Below are positions 1 through 12,450 of a DNA stretch of 64,000 bases, in pieces (position 1 is the stretch's first letter; each line of letters begins with the position of its first letter). Where the stretch lies: assembly GCA_013398295.1 (NCBI GenBank), contig VZSF01003499.1, positions 203,592-267,591 on the forward strand, given 5' to 3'. The stretch comes from Chionis minor. Its lineage: Eukaryota > Chordata > Aves > Charadriiformes > Chionididae. Made by a program: the position numbers and the translations under genes. Under the pieces are notes generated by a model. The model was not told the origin of the DNA, made no database searches, and saw only the letters and a program-made list of their open reading frames with translations.

Positions 1-1535
1 CCAGCAGCTTTGCCTTGTGCATTTACAGCTGCTCTTTGGTGTCCTTGCTGCACAGTGACTTGTTTGGGCAAAAAAAGGGAGTGTTTCCACCCAGCCTTGC
101 CAGGAGGTTGTCCTCAAGATGGAAAAGGGGTTGAACCTGGCTTTTATCTGCTTCCTAATCATGGTCTCTAGCCAGAAGACATGGTAACACTCAATTCCAG
201 GGGTCCAAGTCATGAGGGGCAGAGGGCTGTTGGGCAAACAAGGAAAGGACAGAGACTCAACAAGGGTGGGCGGTAAACACGGTCACATCCTCCCATCCTG
301 CTCACACGTGGGATCTTCCTGCCTACCTGCAGAACACCACATCCTGCACAGGGCCGGCCGCACTCTGCACGGCCCCGTCCCTCCCCGGGAGGGCTTGCGT
401 CATGCCACAGGGCAGCCAAGCTTGCACCAGCCTTTGAGCTTGGCTTTCTTCCCTGGAGGTGCAGCACCAGGAGAGCCGCAGATGGGCACGAACCCCTGGA
501 GAGGGTGAGACGGTCACTGCCCGGACACGTCCCCGCTCGCTGGAGGTCATTCGCCATCTGCAATCACAGAAGTGAAGCCCGATTGCACAGATTCATGATA
601 GGAACAGCTTTCAGCCAGAAAATGGCTGTTGCAGCTGTAGGGAGACAGGAAACATCTGCATTGTCATAGCTGGCGGGTCCTCCGTAAACACAGGATACGT
701 TTATTAAACAGCCTATTTCCCTCCCCACCCCCCGATGGTGGGTGCCAAATCAGCCTTTGCTCAGGTGGGATGAGCACAGCTCCGCTGGCTCCCCCTCCAG
801 CATTGGACCGTGGGGCCACGCACGCCTGGGCCAGGGGAGTCTGCTGGGGGGGCAGCCCCATGCCACCCCACCATGCCACTGCAGGGCGTGGGGGTGCTGG
901 GGCTCAGGGTGCTCCCTGTGCACCGACTCTTGGCCCTGGCACTCCCCAAACTGGGCAAGGTTGGCCTCTGCAGCTGATGCCTTCCATGGGGTACGTGGTT
1001 GCTAATGCGTGGTGAGCAGACAGACAGACAGAGGTCCCCACCGCTCCTACGTGGCCGGTGAGCAGAGGTCTCACCTTTGGTGTCCCACAACACCGAAACC
1101 CCCGCACAGGCTGTTTTGTGCAGTCATTCACAAAGGAGACAGCAAATTCTGGTACAACCCCCCCCAAGCTGGACCTGAAATGCCACACCAGAAAAAGGCA
1201 TTGTGTTTGCTTTCTTCCTCGGTCTTGCTTTTACTTTGCAAGGGAGCAGAAAACTATTCCAACATGATGCACCATCCAGCTCCAGCAAATACCTCTTTTC
1301 CCCCAGTGACAGTTGCTGCTGTCTTTAATACCATCTGGGAGTCAGTCAGATGGAAATTTCGTGGTGAAGGGGAAACGGGATAAGGGAGGTGAACAGGGAA
1401 GTTTTACTCAACACGTCATGTTTCGGACTCTGCTTTGCTCAGTATTTCTGTAAGCTCAGGTTAAATGGTTAAAGGGACTTTTGAAGGAACTGCTCATCTC
1501 AGGACAAAGCAAAGCTGATGCCTGCATTAAGCACA
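1..1535. other. intergenic, no gene recognised
   Basis: This is GC-rich single-copy-looking DNA. Open frames of up to 124 codons occur on both strands and overlap one another; none has a recognisable domain. A short ACAG run lies near 1018-1031. I see no exon, RNA gene or mobile element. Confidence 0.6.
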
Positions 1536-2046
1536 AACTGAGCTGTGTCCAGTTGTGGGCTCCCCAGTTTAAGAAGGACTAAGAACTGCTGGAGAGGGGA
1601 CAGCAAAGGGCCACGAAGATGATTAGGGGGCTGGAGCATCTTTCCTATGAGGAAAGGCTGAGGGAGTTGGGTCTTTTTAGCCTGGAGAAGAGCAGACTGA
1701 GGGGGGATCTCATCAATACTTATAAATCCTTAAAGGCAGGGTGCCGGGAGGAGGGGGCCAGTGTTTTTTCAGTGGTGCCCAGTGATGGGACAAGAGGTAA
1801 CAGGCACAAACTTGAATATAGGAAGTTCCATCTGAACATGAGGAGGAACTTCTTTCCTTGGAGGGTGGCAGAGCACTGGCACAGGCTGCCCAGAGAGGTG
1901 GTGGAGTCTCCCACTCTGGAGACATTCCAAACCCACCTGGATGCCATCCTGTGCAACCTGCTGTAGGTGGACCTGTTCTGGCTGGGGCGCTGGACTAGGT
2001 GATCTCCAGAGGTCCCTGCCAACCCCTAACATTCTATGATTCTGTG
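1536..2046 (+). mobile_element. CR1 LINE, 5'-truncated 3' fragment
   Basis: This is the 3' end of a chicken-repeat-1 non-LTR retrotransposon in plus orientation. The frame at 1619-1966 encodes the C-terminus of CR1 ORF2 (endonuclease/reverse transcriptase), with the motifs [31 protein letters not shown] and [15 protein letters not shown], and ends at a normal stop after DAILCNLL. Upstream the reading frame is broken: a TAA near 1578 interrupts the part that would read WAPQFKKD. The element ends in the CR1-type tail ATTCTATGATTCTGTG (2031-2046), which replaces a poly-A tail in this family. Severe 5' truncation is usual for CR1. The copy is certainly not autonomous. The left boundary is approximate. 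Confidence 0.93.
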
Positions 2047-5000
2047 TCGGTCACCCCACCAGCGTGGTACCAACACTACATCCTCTGGGCTGGGTTTCCC
2101 TGTCACAGCACAGCACACTCCCTCTTAGGAGTCCCTGAGCATGCTCCAGATTTGAACTCCTGATCCTGGACAGTCTGTCCCCAGAGGAGCGATGCAGCAG
2201 CAGAGTGACTGTGCAGCATGCGCAGTTCACCCTCTTTGGAGATAAATGGAGGACTCGGTGCTAAACTAAATTAACCTTGAAAAAATTCATGTCACAACTG
2301 ACTGCAGCAATTAGTTGTTTTTAATGAGCTGCTTCACCCAGGCTGATGTGTGAAGGTCCTGGAGGAAATCAGTACCTACCGCACATGCCCCCGACAGCTG
2401 ATGGCTGATAGGAACTGGCAGCCACCTCCCAGCTGCTTCTCAGTAAGAAATTCCCATATTTGCGGCTCCAGTTTTCTGCGCAGAGGTTGAGAAGCCCAGG
2501 TGCTCAGATGAAGGCTCCTGAGCTTTGCTGGTGTGACAGTGATTTTCAGGAGAACAGGAAAGACAGACTTTTTTTAACAGACACTGGGGAAGGACAAAGC
2601 ATAACAACCTTTTAGTGTCAAATCCCAGGGAAAAGAGCAAAGAAAGTGAGCTGGAGCTGCAGCCTGATGCAGGGATGTGCTCCCTGGCTCTGCTACGGTG
2701 CAGACCACATCTGAGGAGGGTCAGGCACTCCAGCCAGCACCCAGCCCTGCAGGACCTGGTGCTGTGACCCTCCAAGGGACTTTGCCAGGGAAGGGGAGTG
2801 CAGCCCTGATGGGTCCCGGGGTGGGCTGGCTCAGAGCGGGCTCTCGGCCCTGCTGCACAGCAGGGTTTGCGACTGCTTTTCTCATCTCTCATTTTAACTT
2901 CTAAAGAGCTAGCAGAGACCCTGCAGCAGAGGCTCGGACATCTCTAGCTCATCCTCCAGCCTCATGGGATCCTTGCTGGCTGCACCCCAGCTGCTTGTGG
3001 CCCTTAGCTGCTGCTAAGGTGGGTTGGCTTCCCCAGGACATCCCATACCATACTGCCCTGCGGTCTCTGCCCTGTTGGAAGATCCCTCTTCACCAGCCAG
3101 CCAAACTTGTGTTGCTGAAACAAAGCAGCAGCCTTGATCCCGGAGGTATGGAGAGATATCAGGCATTGCTGGCTTTATTTGGAGAGCCCTGCAGGAGGCA
3201 TGCTCCTAACTTGCCCTTGTTCCCATCCCCCTGCCTCTACTGTGTCCCAGCAAGAGGAATGCAAAGCACATGCATAAATTAGGGACTTGCACTGGTTTGG
3301 GATTGCTAGGGCATGCCAGGCTGTCCTGCCACCCTCCCAGGTGGGCCATCACATCAGCAGGCTGCAAGCACCTCTGACGTTCCTCCTTCCTGCGAGGAGC
3401 TGGCTCCACAACATCGCCTTTTTTCAGGGAATTCACAAGCCCATGCAGCCCTGGCGCTGCTCTGTGGTTAGTCTAAATCCACTTGCAGGCTGCAGAGTGG
3501 TTTAAACAGATGCTGGACCAGATGTTTGGCTCATCTTCCCCTGCTTGGGTCTGCAGTTCATTGCTCCCATGCTGCATTTCCCTGCCTGCGCTATCTCCGC
3601 ATCCCATCGGGGGCCCCATGCTGCCCCCCTGAAGGCAGTCGCTGTTTCCTGCTGCCACGCTTGGAGGCAGAGCTCCTCTGAATCAAATCCTACTCCCAAA
3701 CATGCCTCAGCTCTGGAGTGCTCCTGTCCCTGACCCTCGTCTTGGCACTTTGCTTTGGGTTCTCAAACATGCAGTCACAGCGTTGCTCAGCTGCCAGCGT
3801 GGCTCCGTGCGTGGCCCGCAGCTGCAAGATTTGCTTTCACAAAAACACTGCACAATTCCAAACCGTGCATTTTGGTGCTTGCAGGCCCAGGTTAGAACAA
3901 ACTGATTTCTAGACATGCCTCTGATTCTTGCCCTGGGTCTCCCTTCTCACCATGGCTTAAAGTAAATACTAATAAATCTAATGTGTATTTCTTCCAAGTG
4001 TAACCTACTCTCATGTATGCCCTTGATTTTGCAGAATGGCTCCCGATTTCCCAGTTTAAAAGCTATAACCACGTAAAAACATGTCCTGTACTGACAATTC
4101 AAAACAGATTAATATTTACACATTAGGCACTGGAAGAATACCAATGTTTTATTTTCTTTTCCCTAGTGCACTTTGCTTAGCTCTGAGAAGTCCCTGCTCT
4201 GTGCTTACACCCAAGACAGTACACACGGAGTTGCTCAAAACCCATCTATTTCTACTGGGCACGCCAGAAACCGTGGGTGTTGCATGTGGGTCAGGTATTG
4301 AGACAAAGTTTTCCACAGTGAAAATGGCCTCATCCTGCCACGGTGGTGTCTGTCCACAGGAACCAGGAGGTCACTGCAGAGGACATTGGCCCCAGGGCAA
4401 AAGTACCATGTCAAGGGGAGCTTGCTTTAAATCCCTACGTAGCTGTCATCTATAAACTTGGAAGCAGTGCCATAAACCCCAGATTCTTCTAGTGTGGGGC
4501 AAACCTGGATGTAACCAAGACTTGGAATCTGCTGCAGTGTCCAATTTTTGTGCCAGAAGTGTCAGAGAAACAAGAAAAAGCTGTGGCAGGATGTTGTGTG
4601 TTTTCGCCGTGATTCAGCAGCCGCATGTAAAAAAATCTGCGCAATGATTTGAAATGTACCATGCCAGAACCCAGCCCATTTATTTTTCAAAAGCTTTGTC
4701 ATTTCCTGGACAGTATCATTAAAGAGGGATTGAAGTATTCAAAGCCTACACCAAATGTGGTAGATTTTGCAATGCTCCCTGGAGCTCTTTCTAAGTATGC
4801 ACATGCTTTGCAAGCAGAGTCCTCTGAGAAAGGACAAATCCTTCTAGGTTTGGCATTATTTGTTCAGATCTACTTTTCAAGAGCTGCTTGCCCACCACAC
4901 CGCTTCCCCAGTACATACCTGTTTTGTTGGTGCTACCTCAGGTGCTCACAACGACTGAAGCCCAAAAGGATTTGTCTATGGAACGGGGAAGCCACGAAAG

Positions 5001-7510
5001 TTGGAGCACGCATGTCCGAAAATTACTGTTATCCCTCATGAAGCACTGGAGACATCTCAGCTCCTGTGCTTTGATAACCCCAGACCTACAGCTCTCCTCC
5101 TTCTGCCCTGAAGTACTCCTGGATGGGAAATGAGTAAGTCAAGTCTTGATCAAGACTTGTTCCAGCACATCTTCCCCGCGGTTCTGACTTGTCTTAAGTG
5201 TAAGGAGGATCCTAGACTGGTGGAGACCCAATAGTGGCACAGCTGAGCGGCTTATGCATGCATGCACATGAGGGATGGCTCCTCAAAACCAACATTTTCC
5301 CCATATTCCCGTTGTGTTAGAGCGTGACCCAGGGGTTGTGGCTCCTCTCCATGCCAGGCACGAATGCTCCGGGCTGCGCAGCCCTTCTCGTCCCTCCTGG
5401 GGTGCAGCACACTGTGGGGACCCGCACATCCCTCTCCTGTGTATGGAGCACTTTGACTCCCGCAGTCCCACCCGCCGCACTGCTCACAGCCCTGCTCATC
5501 TCCTGTGCTGCATTTCAGGACCCTGCTCATACCTCAAATAACCTGTGATATGTGATTTTTTTTTTCTTTTTTTTTTTTTTTAACGTGTCTTCAATGTCTG
5601 GCAACAGGCCTGAGCTCAGACTGAAGACTTTCTCTTGATGGCAGCCCAAGTGTGGGTCTCTCCTTTCCCAGATTTTCTTGCAGGAATAAAACATTTTTGA
5701 CATTTTAATGTCTCTGTTGAGGCTGGTAGGAAGTGGTCAGCATATTCCAACTGACTAGAGGCAGCAAACAAGCAGGCAGAGAGACAGCAGAATAGTTTAA
5801 GCCTCTGTGATAAAAGTGTCTTTTGCAAACATTTACAAAGCAATCCTCCCTTACTCAAGTTTTTGTTCTGGATCTTGTATCTTTATATCATTAAAAAAAT
5901 CATAATATTTGGGCCCGTTATGAAAATAAATACGGATTTATTAATGATGGAGACTCTAAGCTCCTTGGGGCAGAGTGTGTTTCCTATTCAGGGAGTCTGA
6001 GACCAGGAAAAGCCAATAAATCCCCTTCTTTGATGTATAATCATTTTGGTCCTGTATTGAGTTTGCAGCTTCTCTAAATCACAGCCTCAGCAAGATATTC
6101 AGAGGTAGGGACACCATGAAATGGAGCAGCTGTCCTTCCCCTGGCTGGTTGTGCCTCGCTTTAGCCACCCAAACCCCATGTCCTCTTTCTACTGGGGCTT
6201 CGGCCTGGCTCATTTCTCCCAGGGGTGCCCTTCTCAGGGCTCCTACTGCCCTGTGACCTGGGGAAGGACCTGCCCTGAGTGTTAACGACATGGGGCTCAT
6301 CATCAACGGTGCTGCCTCTGGGTACTGTCCCCAGCCTTCACCCTCCTCGGGTCACCACGGGTCCAGCCCAGCCGGAGGTATGAGGAGCATCCATCCAGGA
6401 TGGGCGCGACCCAGGGAGGTGGGTGTCTGCTTGTGGGGTGACTCAGGAGCTTGCGCCACCTCGACTGATACAACAGAGAGAACCTAGAGGTGAATCTCGG
6501 GTGAATTCTTCCCGCAGCAGATTTGCACCGTGCCGGAGACGCACTGGCTCCCTCCATCCAGTGTGAATCACTCCTGAGCACTCTTTCTTTTACTTTGCCC
6601 CAGGCTTTACCACCCACATTTCCCGTTGGGGTGGCCCCTCACTCAGGCACCTGACACGTCCTGCTCTAGTCTAGACAGCTCCAGCTATAAATACAAGTCA
6701 ATTTGCCCTGGGATTATCCAAAGACATCAAGCCCAAGCCTCCTGGCAGTCTGGATGTCCATGAGACCTCTTGTCCCCCCAGCACTCCCTGGGCTCTCCCA
6801 ACATGCGCCACAACATGCTTCTCCCTCTTCACCACAGGTCCCAGCCTGCCTTTCTGAAGGTCACTCATGGCTGATCCGTCAGGATCCCATCTGCTTTGTG
6901 TGTGTCCACCTGGTCCAGGTCCCTGCTTTCCTGTGTGGGCTCCAGCTCTAACTGTATCACCGGAGGGACCAGGGCTGTGGAGATCCTTGGTTCCTTGCAG
7001 ATGAGGACAGCTTAGACCTGGCCAGGAGGAGAGCAGGGGGTATGGAAACAGGGTCAGCAACCAGGCAAAGCTTTTGCTCCTGGGGCAGCACAAGGCTTAT
7101 GTGCCATTTAGTTCCCCATGGGGCTCGGGAGGCTGTGAGCATTGCCAGGGTCTGCCAGAGCAGATTTCTCTCCAGACATGGAGGAAAATCTGGAAGGGGA
7201 AAGCCCAAACACCCCACAGACAGCTCCAGGGCCAGTGACCCTGCCTGCCTCCACTGCCACCAGGTATGGGATGCAGCCTGCCATCCTGGCCATGGGGACC
7301 GTGGGCCCTGGCAGTGCGACAGTTCTAACGGCCACAGCCGAGCAGCATGGGGAGAGTCACTTGGCAAAGCAGTGCCAGGCTGCAGGTCCGCAGTGTTCCA
7401 TCACCCCATCCCTGGAGGAGCTTCACTTGGCACATGTGGAAGAAGGGAAGGCTCACAGTGAGCTGCTGTAAAGGCTGACACTGCAGAAGCCCCAGGCAAA
7501 GAGGGTGGGG
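2047..7510. other. intergenic, no gene recognised
   Basis: GC is moderate to high, with AT-richer patches near 3950-4150 and 5840-6010. Open frames reach 150 codons (minus strand, 2440-2892) but resemble no family and overlap frames on the other strand. A T-rich homopolymer at 5556-5581 is listed separately. Nothing else is identifiable by eye. Confidence 0.55.
5556..5581. repeat. T-rich homopolymer tract
   Basis: A run of T broken by a single C. No retrocopied gene body is visible next to it on either strand, so it is annotated only as low-complexity sequence. Confidence 0.85.
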
Positions 7511-7540
7511 TGGGATGGGATGGGATGGGATGGGATGGGA
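7511..7540. repeat. (TGGGA)6 microsatellite
   Basis: Six exact pentamer copies are flanked by degenerate units (GGTGGGG before, TGCGATG after), so the ancestral array was slightly longer. The plus strand is G-rich with regularly spaced GGG runs, which could in principle form a G-quadruplex. Confidence 0.93.
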
Positions 7541-8489
7541 TGCGATGAGCTCTGCCTGGACACAGGAACAAGGCAAGGGGCCCTTTTTATGCCTGGGTTA
7601 CAGAGCCTGGAGATAAGCCCCCTCTGGTATGCTGGCTCTGCAGAACCCTCACAGGATGTGTGCCCCATCAGATGCCTGCAGAGCCCCGAGCACATTCTTC
7701 GGAATTTAATCATCCTGATGGGGGGGGTCAGGTTCCCAGGGCAGGGGGAGAGGAGAGGAGAGGTGAAGGGGGAAGAAGAGAAGATGACTACTATGGGAGC
7801 AGAGAAGCCAAACTGTTTTAGGTACTCTGCATGGCCCCAGTTGGGTTATTTATAAGGGCTGAGGTCAGGATCCCTGGATCAAACACACTCATTTCTGCTG
7901 CATGCGTTAATGGATCCGAGACTCCAGGGCCCTGAGATCAACTTCCAAATACAGCCTGGTCCCTGGAGGCACCGAGCCACCCCACCAGCCTGGGCTCCCG
8001 CTTGCCGGGACTCGTACACAAAGGGGCCTTAGAGACAGCGCTGGATTAGACCAGCTCACAGGGCAGTGGGATGGGAGCCAGGACCTCGGCCCCAGCTGCC
8101 CTGTTCTCAGCACCGGCACAATCCTGCCTGCAGGGATGGAAATCCCATTCCCCAAATTTTCTCCATGGTTCCCTTCCCAGAGGAGGGGAAAGGAGACCCA
8201 CCATCCTTTTGACCCAGCTGGGACTTGGCCATTCATCGAGGAGCAGCTCTCTATCCCCTCCCCTGCGTAACGGACTCACTGGCCTCCTCCAGGCCAGGCT
8301 CCTGCAATCCCAGCTCAGAGTAGTCAGGGCTGGGGTCTGAACCAGCCTCCCCCAGCACCACCGAGGCTCTGGGCACATCCCCGCGGCAAATCCTGAGTAC
8401 CCTGGGCAGAGAGACTTCTTGTTCTCGCTTGTCCAGCCATTTGCTCTGCCCGGGAAAAGGCAGGTGTGGGGTGAGACGAAGCAGAACAC
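7541..8489. other. intergenic with purine-rich patch
   Basis: No gene is recognised. A purine-only stretch with AGGAG units lies at about 7743-7787. The remainder is GC-rich DNA with short overlapping open frames that I regard as chance. Confidence 0.5.
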
Positions 8490-8790
8490 AAACATTGCAT
8501 TAATGCCGGCTGGCGCTAATCAAAAGCTGATGTTGCACAGCCCAGCCAACAAACATTGCTCGGGATCTGTGGGAAAAATGGGATCCACATGGCAATTCAC
8601 ACTCCAGCTGCCGCCTTATCTCCTGGAAGCGTTATCTCATGCAAACTTGAGCTGGAGCTATTTTATTTTCAGCTGAGTAAAAATGTGTCAGTTTTATATT
8701 TATATATGAGGCCACAATCCCATGGGAAATTAATTTGCCCAACAGCAGAAATTCTGTCATCGCACGCATCAGTCAGTCTGGGAATGGGGA
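8490..8790. promoter_or_regulatory. candidate conserved noncoding element / enhancer
   Basis: This AT-richer island in GC-rich surroundings has densely packed factor-type motifs: TTATCT (GATA-type) at 8616-8621 and 8632-8637, octamer-like ATGCAAA at 8639-8645, CAGCTG E-boxes at 8605-8610 and 8670-8675, and a TTAATT homeodomain-type core near 8730. It has no coding potential. It is called regulatory by appearance only; cross-species alignment was not possible here. Confidence 0.3.
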
Positions 8791-9861
8791 TCTCCAGACC
8801 AGGGCCCTGAAATCAGGGGAATGGCTTAAAATAATAACCGCGGGAGGATGTGGGAGACTGAGCAAGTTACAAGAGTTCCTTTCCAACTGCAAATGTATTT
8901 AGGGGGCATTTCGTGGTTCAGATAGAAGTGTAGAGCCAGAGGCTCGGTGCGACTCCTGTTTCAGTGGGTTCCCCCATGGGGAGGAAGGGGCTCAGCCCAC
9001 ACACACCATAGGATGGGGAGGGATGGCTCTGACCAAGGTGGCCCCTGCACTGCCCGTGTCCCAGTGGCATCGGCCAGGCTGGGTGTCTAACGAACCCCTT
9101 CCAGCCAGATGAGTCCCCCTGCAGAAACCAGGCAGGGGACCATGGTCTGGATCCTGGAGCCCCCCACCGCTTGTGGTACAGCAGCTCTGGGTGCCTGTGG
9201 TACACCAGGGAGTGCCCCAAGGAGACCCCCTGGGTGCTCGGTGGTCCCAGGGGTGCGAGGCAGAAGCAGGGCTAAGCCCTGCAGGGTGCAGGGTGCTCTG
9301 GTGGGCGCCCTGCCTGGCAGCTGTTCGCTGGGGCTGGGATGAGTCTGGCCCTACAACTTCTCTCTCTTCCTACATGTCCTGCAGCACCGGGTGCAGGGCA
9401 TCTCCCGGACCACCAGCACCGCCCCGGACTTCCAGCACGGCGCCCGCCCCAGGCTGGGGGCTGGAAAGTGGCGCAGGGGCTGTGCCCCTCTGAAGCGGGG
9501 AGGCTGTGCTGGCTCAGTAGGTACGTGCCTGCCGCTCTCGGGCCCCGCTCCCTGCACCCAGCAGGTCCCCACGGGGTGACGCACAGGTCCAGGGAGCCTG
9601 TCCAAGTTAGGGGGTGTCAAGCCCTGGCCATGGAGCCGCCTCATTGGACTTTGGCAGCCTGGACAGACGGTGCGATGGATGCCAAGTCACGTGGAGGCAC
9701 TGGCTGTGACAGACGGGTGTGTTTGCGTTGGGGGAACAGAGGCCCCCAACACCAACAGAGGTGTTTCTGTTGGGGCACAGAGGCCCCAGGGTGGCGAGGA
9801 AAGAGCCTAGAGGATGAGCAGGACATTTTAAGAGGATTCTCCCTGTTTTTTCTTTTGAGAC
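8791..9861. other. intergenic, no gene recognised
   Basis: Very GC-rich DNA. The 192-codon plus-strand frame at 9339-9917 runs into the GGGAA microsatellite, where it reads as a meaningless Gly/Arg/Lys/Glu repeat, so I do not treat it as a gene. Confidence 0.55.
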
Positions 9862-9896
9862 GGGAAGGGAAGGGAAGGGAAGGGAAGGGAAGGGAA
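9862..9896. repeat. (GGGAA)7 microsatellite
   Basis: Seven perfect pentamer copies form a pure-purine plus strand. It lies about 2.3 kb from the (TGGGA)6 array, which is of similar composition but a different unit. Confidence 0.95.
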
Positions 9897-11639
9897 AGAC
9901 TTGAGTCCCAGCAGTGAGTTCCCCGAGCAGGGCTGGCAAGGGAGCCCCATCACAGGGCTGCCATTTTCCATGGTACCGAGCCAGTGCTGACAGGCAACAT
10001 AGAGCATTCCGGGCATGAGGAGCTGCCTCAGCCGGGAGCTGAGTTTCGGGCTCAGGTTGCAACTCAGAAAGTGCCTGCACAGTGGCAGACTGGGTCCTGG
10101 CAATGCTGTGCCCCTGTTATGGGGGGATCACACACGCTGTGCCGCAGCAGCAGAGCCAGGAGTGCAGCAGGAGGAGGCAGTGACCTGGTGGGATGATGGG
10201 CAGGGCATGGATGGTGATGGGACACAGCAGCATCACAGCTATATGAGGTGCCCAGGAACAGCCAGGGATGGGGCTGTGGCCCCACATAGGTAGGGAGCTG
10301 CAAAACCCAAAGTATTCCAGCATATCCCTGGACTGTAAAAGATGGGGATGCCATTGGGTGCTGACAAGGCTACAGCCCACTGAGACCCCCGTCACAACCA
10401 GATGACACCCCAGTCAGAGGTCAGTTTTCTTTCGGTGGGATGCAGCCTCCAAAGTCCGCTGGGTGGCGGAGCTCCCTGGGACGGTGTGGAGAGTGCTGGT
10501 CCCTCAGGCAGCGCCCAGGGTAGAGGGTCAGAGTTAAGGTTATTTGTGTTCCCAGTGGCCCAGACAGGAATCCAGTGGCTGGACCCTGCCTGGCCCTCAG
10601 CTCATGCAGCCAGCACCAGCACTGTGACAAAAATGAGAAAGCGCAGTTGCCATCATCTCCCCAGATGCATCTCCCAGTGCCACAGCTTCCCCAGAAAAGC
10701 CCATGCCAGGCCAAGCCAGGCCTGCTTTCCCCAAACTAAGCCACCTCCAAGCTCAAGACCTCCCTTCCTTCCCAGCCGTGCATCCCCAGATGCTTCAATC
10801 ACTCTCTCCATCCCACTTTTCCCTTTTTAACCATACTTGAGCCCAAAATGCCCTCCAAAGGGAGGGTGACTCATCCCACACCTCACCGGGGGGCTCCCAC
10901 CCACAGTCCAGCTAGGTCTGGGAGACAGAGGGATCATCTGGCCCAGCTGGAATCAGCTGGTGGAGGGTGACAGAGACCCCCTTCCCTTTGGGGGCGGCTC
11001 CCCTGCAACACCATTGCTGCCTTTCTCTGCTTCCCAGGTCTGCAGACAAAATGTGCTCTTTCTTCAAATCCACAGGCTTCCTTTAAGCTTCCAAGTGTTC
11101 CTGGGAGCTTTTACCCTTCCCACTCTGCTCTGGCCATGCAGAGCACACGGGCTGGGCTTGGGCACTATTATCTAGCCAGTTAATAATGCAGCTGAATCCC
11201 CCTAGGTTTAATGAATAAATCCAGCCTGTTTTCTCATGGAGACACTCCCACCATTGAAAGCACCCAGGCTGAGTTGGCGGCAGCCTGATTTATAGCCAAA
11301 AACACCAAGGCCACGCCAGCCTCTTCTTCTCCCCTTGGTTTTTTGTTTTGTTTTTTAGTTTTAAGAGCAAAATAATTCTCAGGGCTGAAGGCGGCTTGAT
11401 ACAGAGGGAGGCTGAGATGGGCAGATGCTCCTGCAAATAAGGGGGCTTTGTGGGACACAGAAGTTCAAGTTTCACACAGCAAATAGAGACTGGCAGAAGC
11501 ATGAGGCTGGAGCGGAGCTGGGAAGCGTGCTCCTGAGCAGCTCCAAGACTGACGTAAGACCAGCCCCGGAGCTGGCTTGCTCACCACATACCTAATTTTT
11601 CCATATAAGGCCAAGGAGAGCAATAACTCTCCTGGCAAG
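9897..11639. other. intergenic, no gene recognised
   Basis: GC-rich, with an AT-rich patch near 11,160-11,220. No domain, splice-bounded frame or mobile element was recognised. Confidence 0.5.
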
Positions 11640-11780
11640 CAGATCAATAAAAACAGATGGTGGGCTTACAATTAGAGATTAAGCACATACCAATCCAGAA
11701 CAAACAGGCCATAAATCATACGTGAAGGAGGGTATTTATAGTTTAGATCACATTCCTTAATTAATTCAAAATGGTCCAGA
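11640..11780. promoter_or_regulatory. candidate conserved noncoding element
   Basis: An AT-rich island with homeodomain-type cores (CAATTAGAGATTAAG at about 11,669-11,683; TTAATTAATT at 11,757-11,766) and a forkhead-type AACAAACA at 11,699-11,706. It has no coding potential. The regulatory role is inferred from composition and motif clustering only. Confidence 0.28.
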
Positions 11781-12254
11781 AAAGAAAATAATACAAAACT
11801 GCTCTTTTCTTCTTTGTTCCTGTCTTGCTTTTGCAAAGCTGCATTATTTTCTCAGGGGGTGCAGAGGACAGGGCAGCCACAGGAAAGACTCCTACGGGAT
11901 GATCTGGCTGCGGCAGGAAAGCTCGGGCTGCAGGTCTGGGAAAGAGCTGCGGAGCAGGCAGTGAAGTAACGCGAGCACCTGGGGCTTGATGGCATGCAGG
12001 GAGAGGGCTGGAGCGCAGCTGAGCACTGGATTCCTCTGCACACCCCCAGGTCCAGGGTGCACCTTTCCCCATGAGCACGTCACCAGCGCTGTGTCCCCAG
12101 GGTGGGCTGGTGTCCCCATGATGGACCCATGGGATGAAGACACAAGGGCTTCCCGCATGTGGCAGCTCCGGGGGCATTTCCACATTGGGGAATGCTCCTA
12201 AGCCATGAGGCAGGATCTCCTGAAGGACAACGTGAGAGACCATCCATTAGCACA

Positions 12255-12450
12255 AGTCCTGCTAGCAGGACATTTCACCTTTACAGCAATGGCCAAGCAC
12301 ATTTTTTGCACAGAAATTACCGCACTAAATTAATGCTCTATAAAATGATAACAAGCTCCTTCATCTTGAGGCAAGCCAGAGGCAAATGCAATATGACAGA
12401 GAGAAAATGCCAGCCAAAACTGATTATCTCTGAAAGCATACCTGACCCTG
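12255..12450. promoter_or_regulatory. candidate conserved noncoding element
   Basis: AT-rich sequence in GC-rich flanks, with AAATTAAT, ATGATAAC and GATTATCTC motifs. It has the look of constrained noncoding DNA rather than repeat or exon. This needs alignment to another bird and to crocodilians to confirm. Confidence 0.25.

Noticed and set aside
1720..2032. Minus-strand frames of 70-100 codons around 1.7-2.0 kb
   Set aside because: They are antisense shadows of the CR1 ORF2 fragment.
9339..9917. Plus-strand frame of 192 codons
   Set aside because: Its end is the translated (GGGAA)7 microsatellite.
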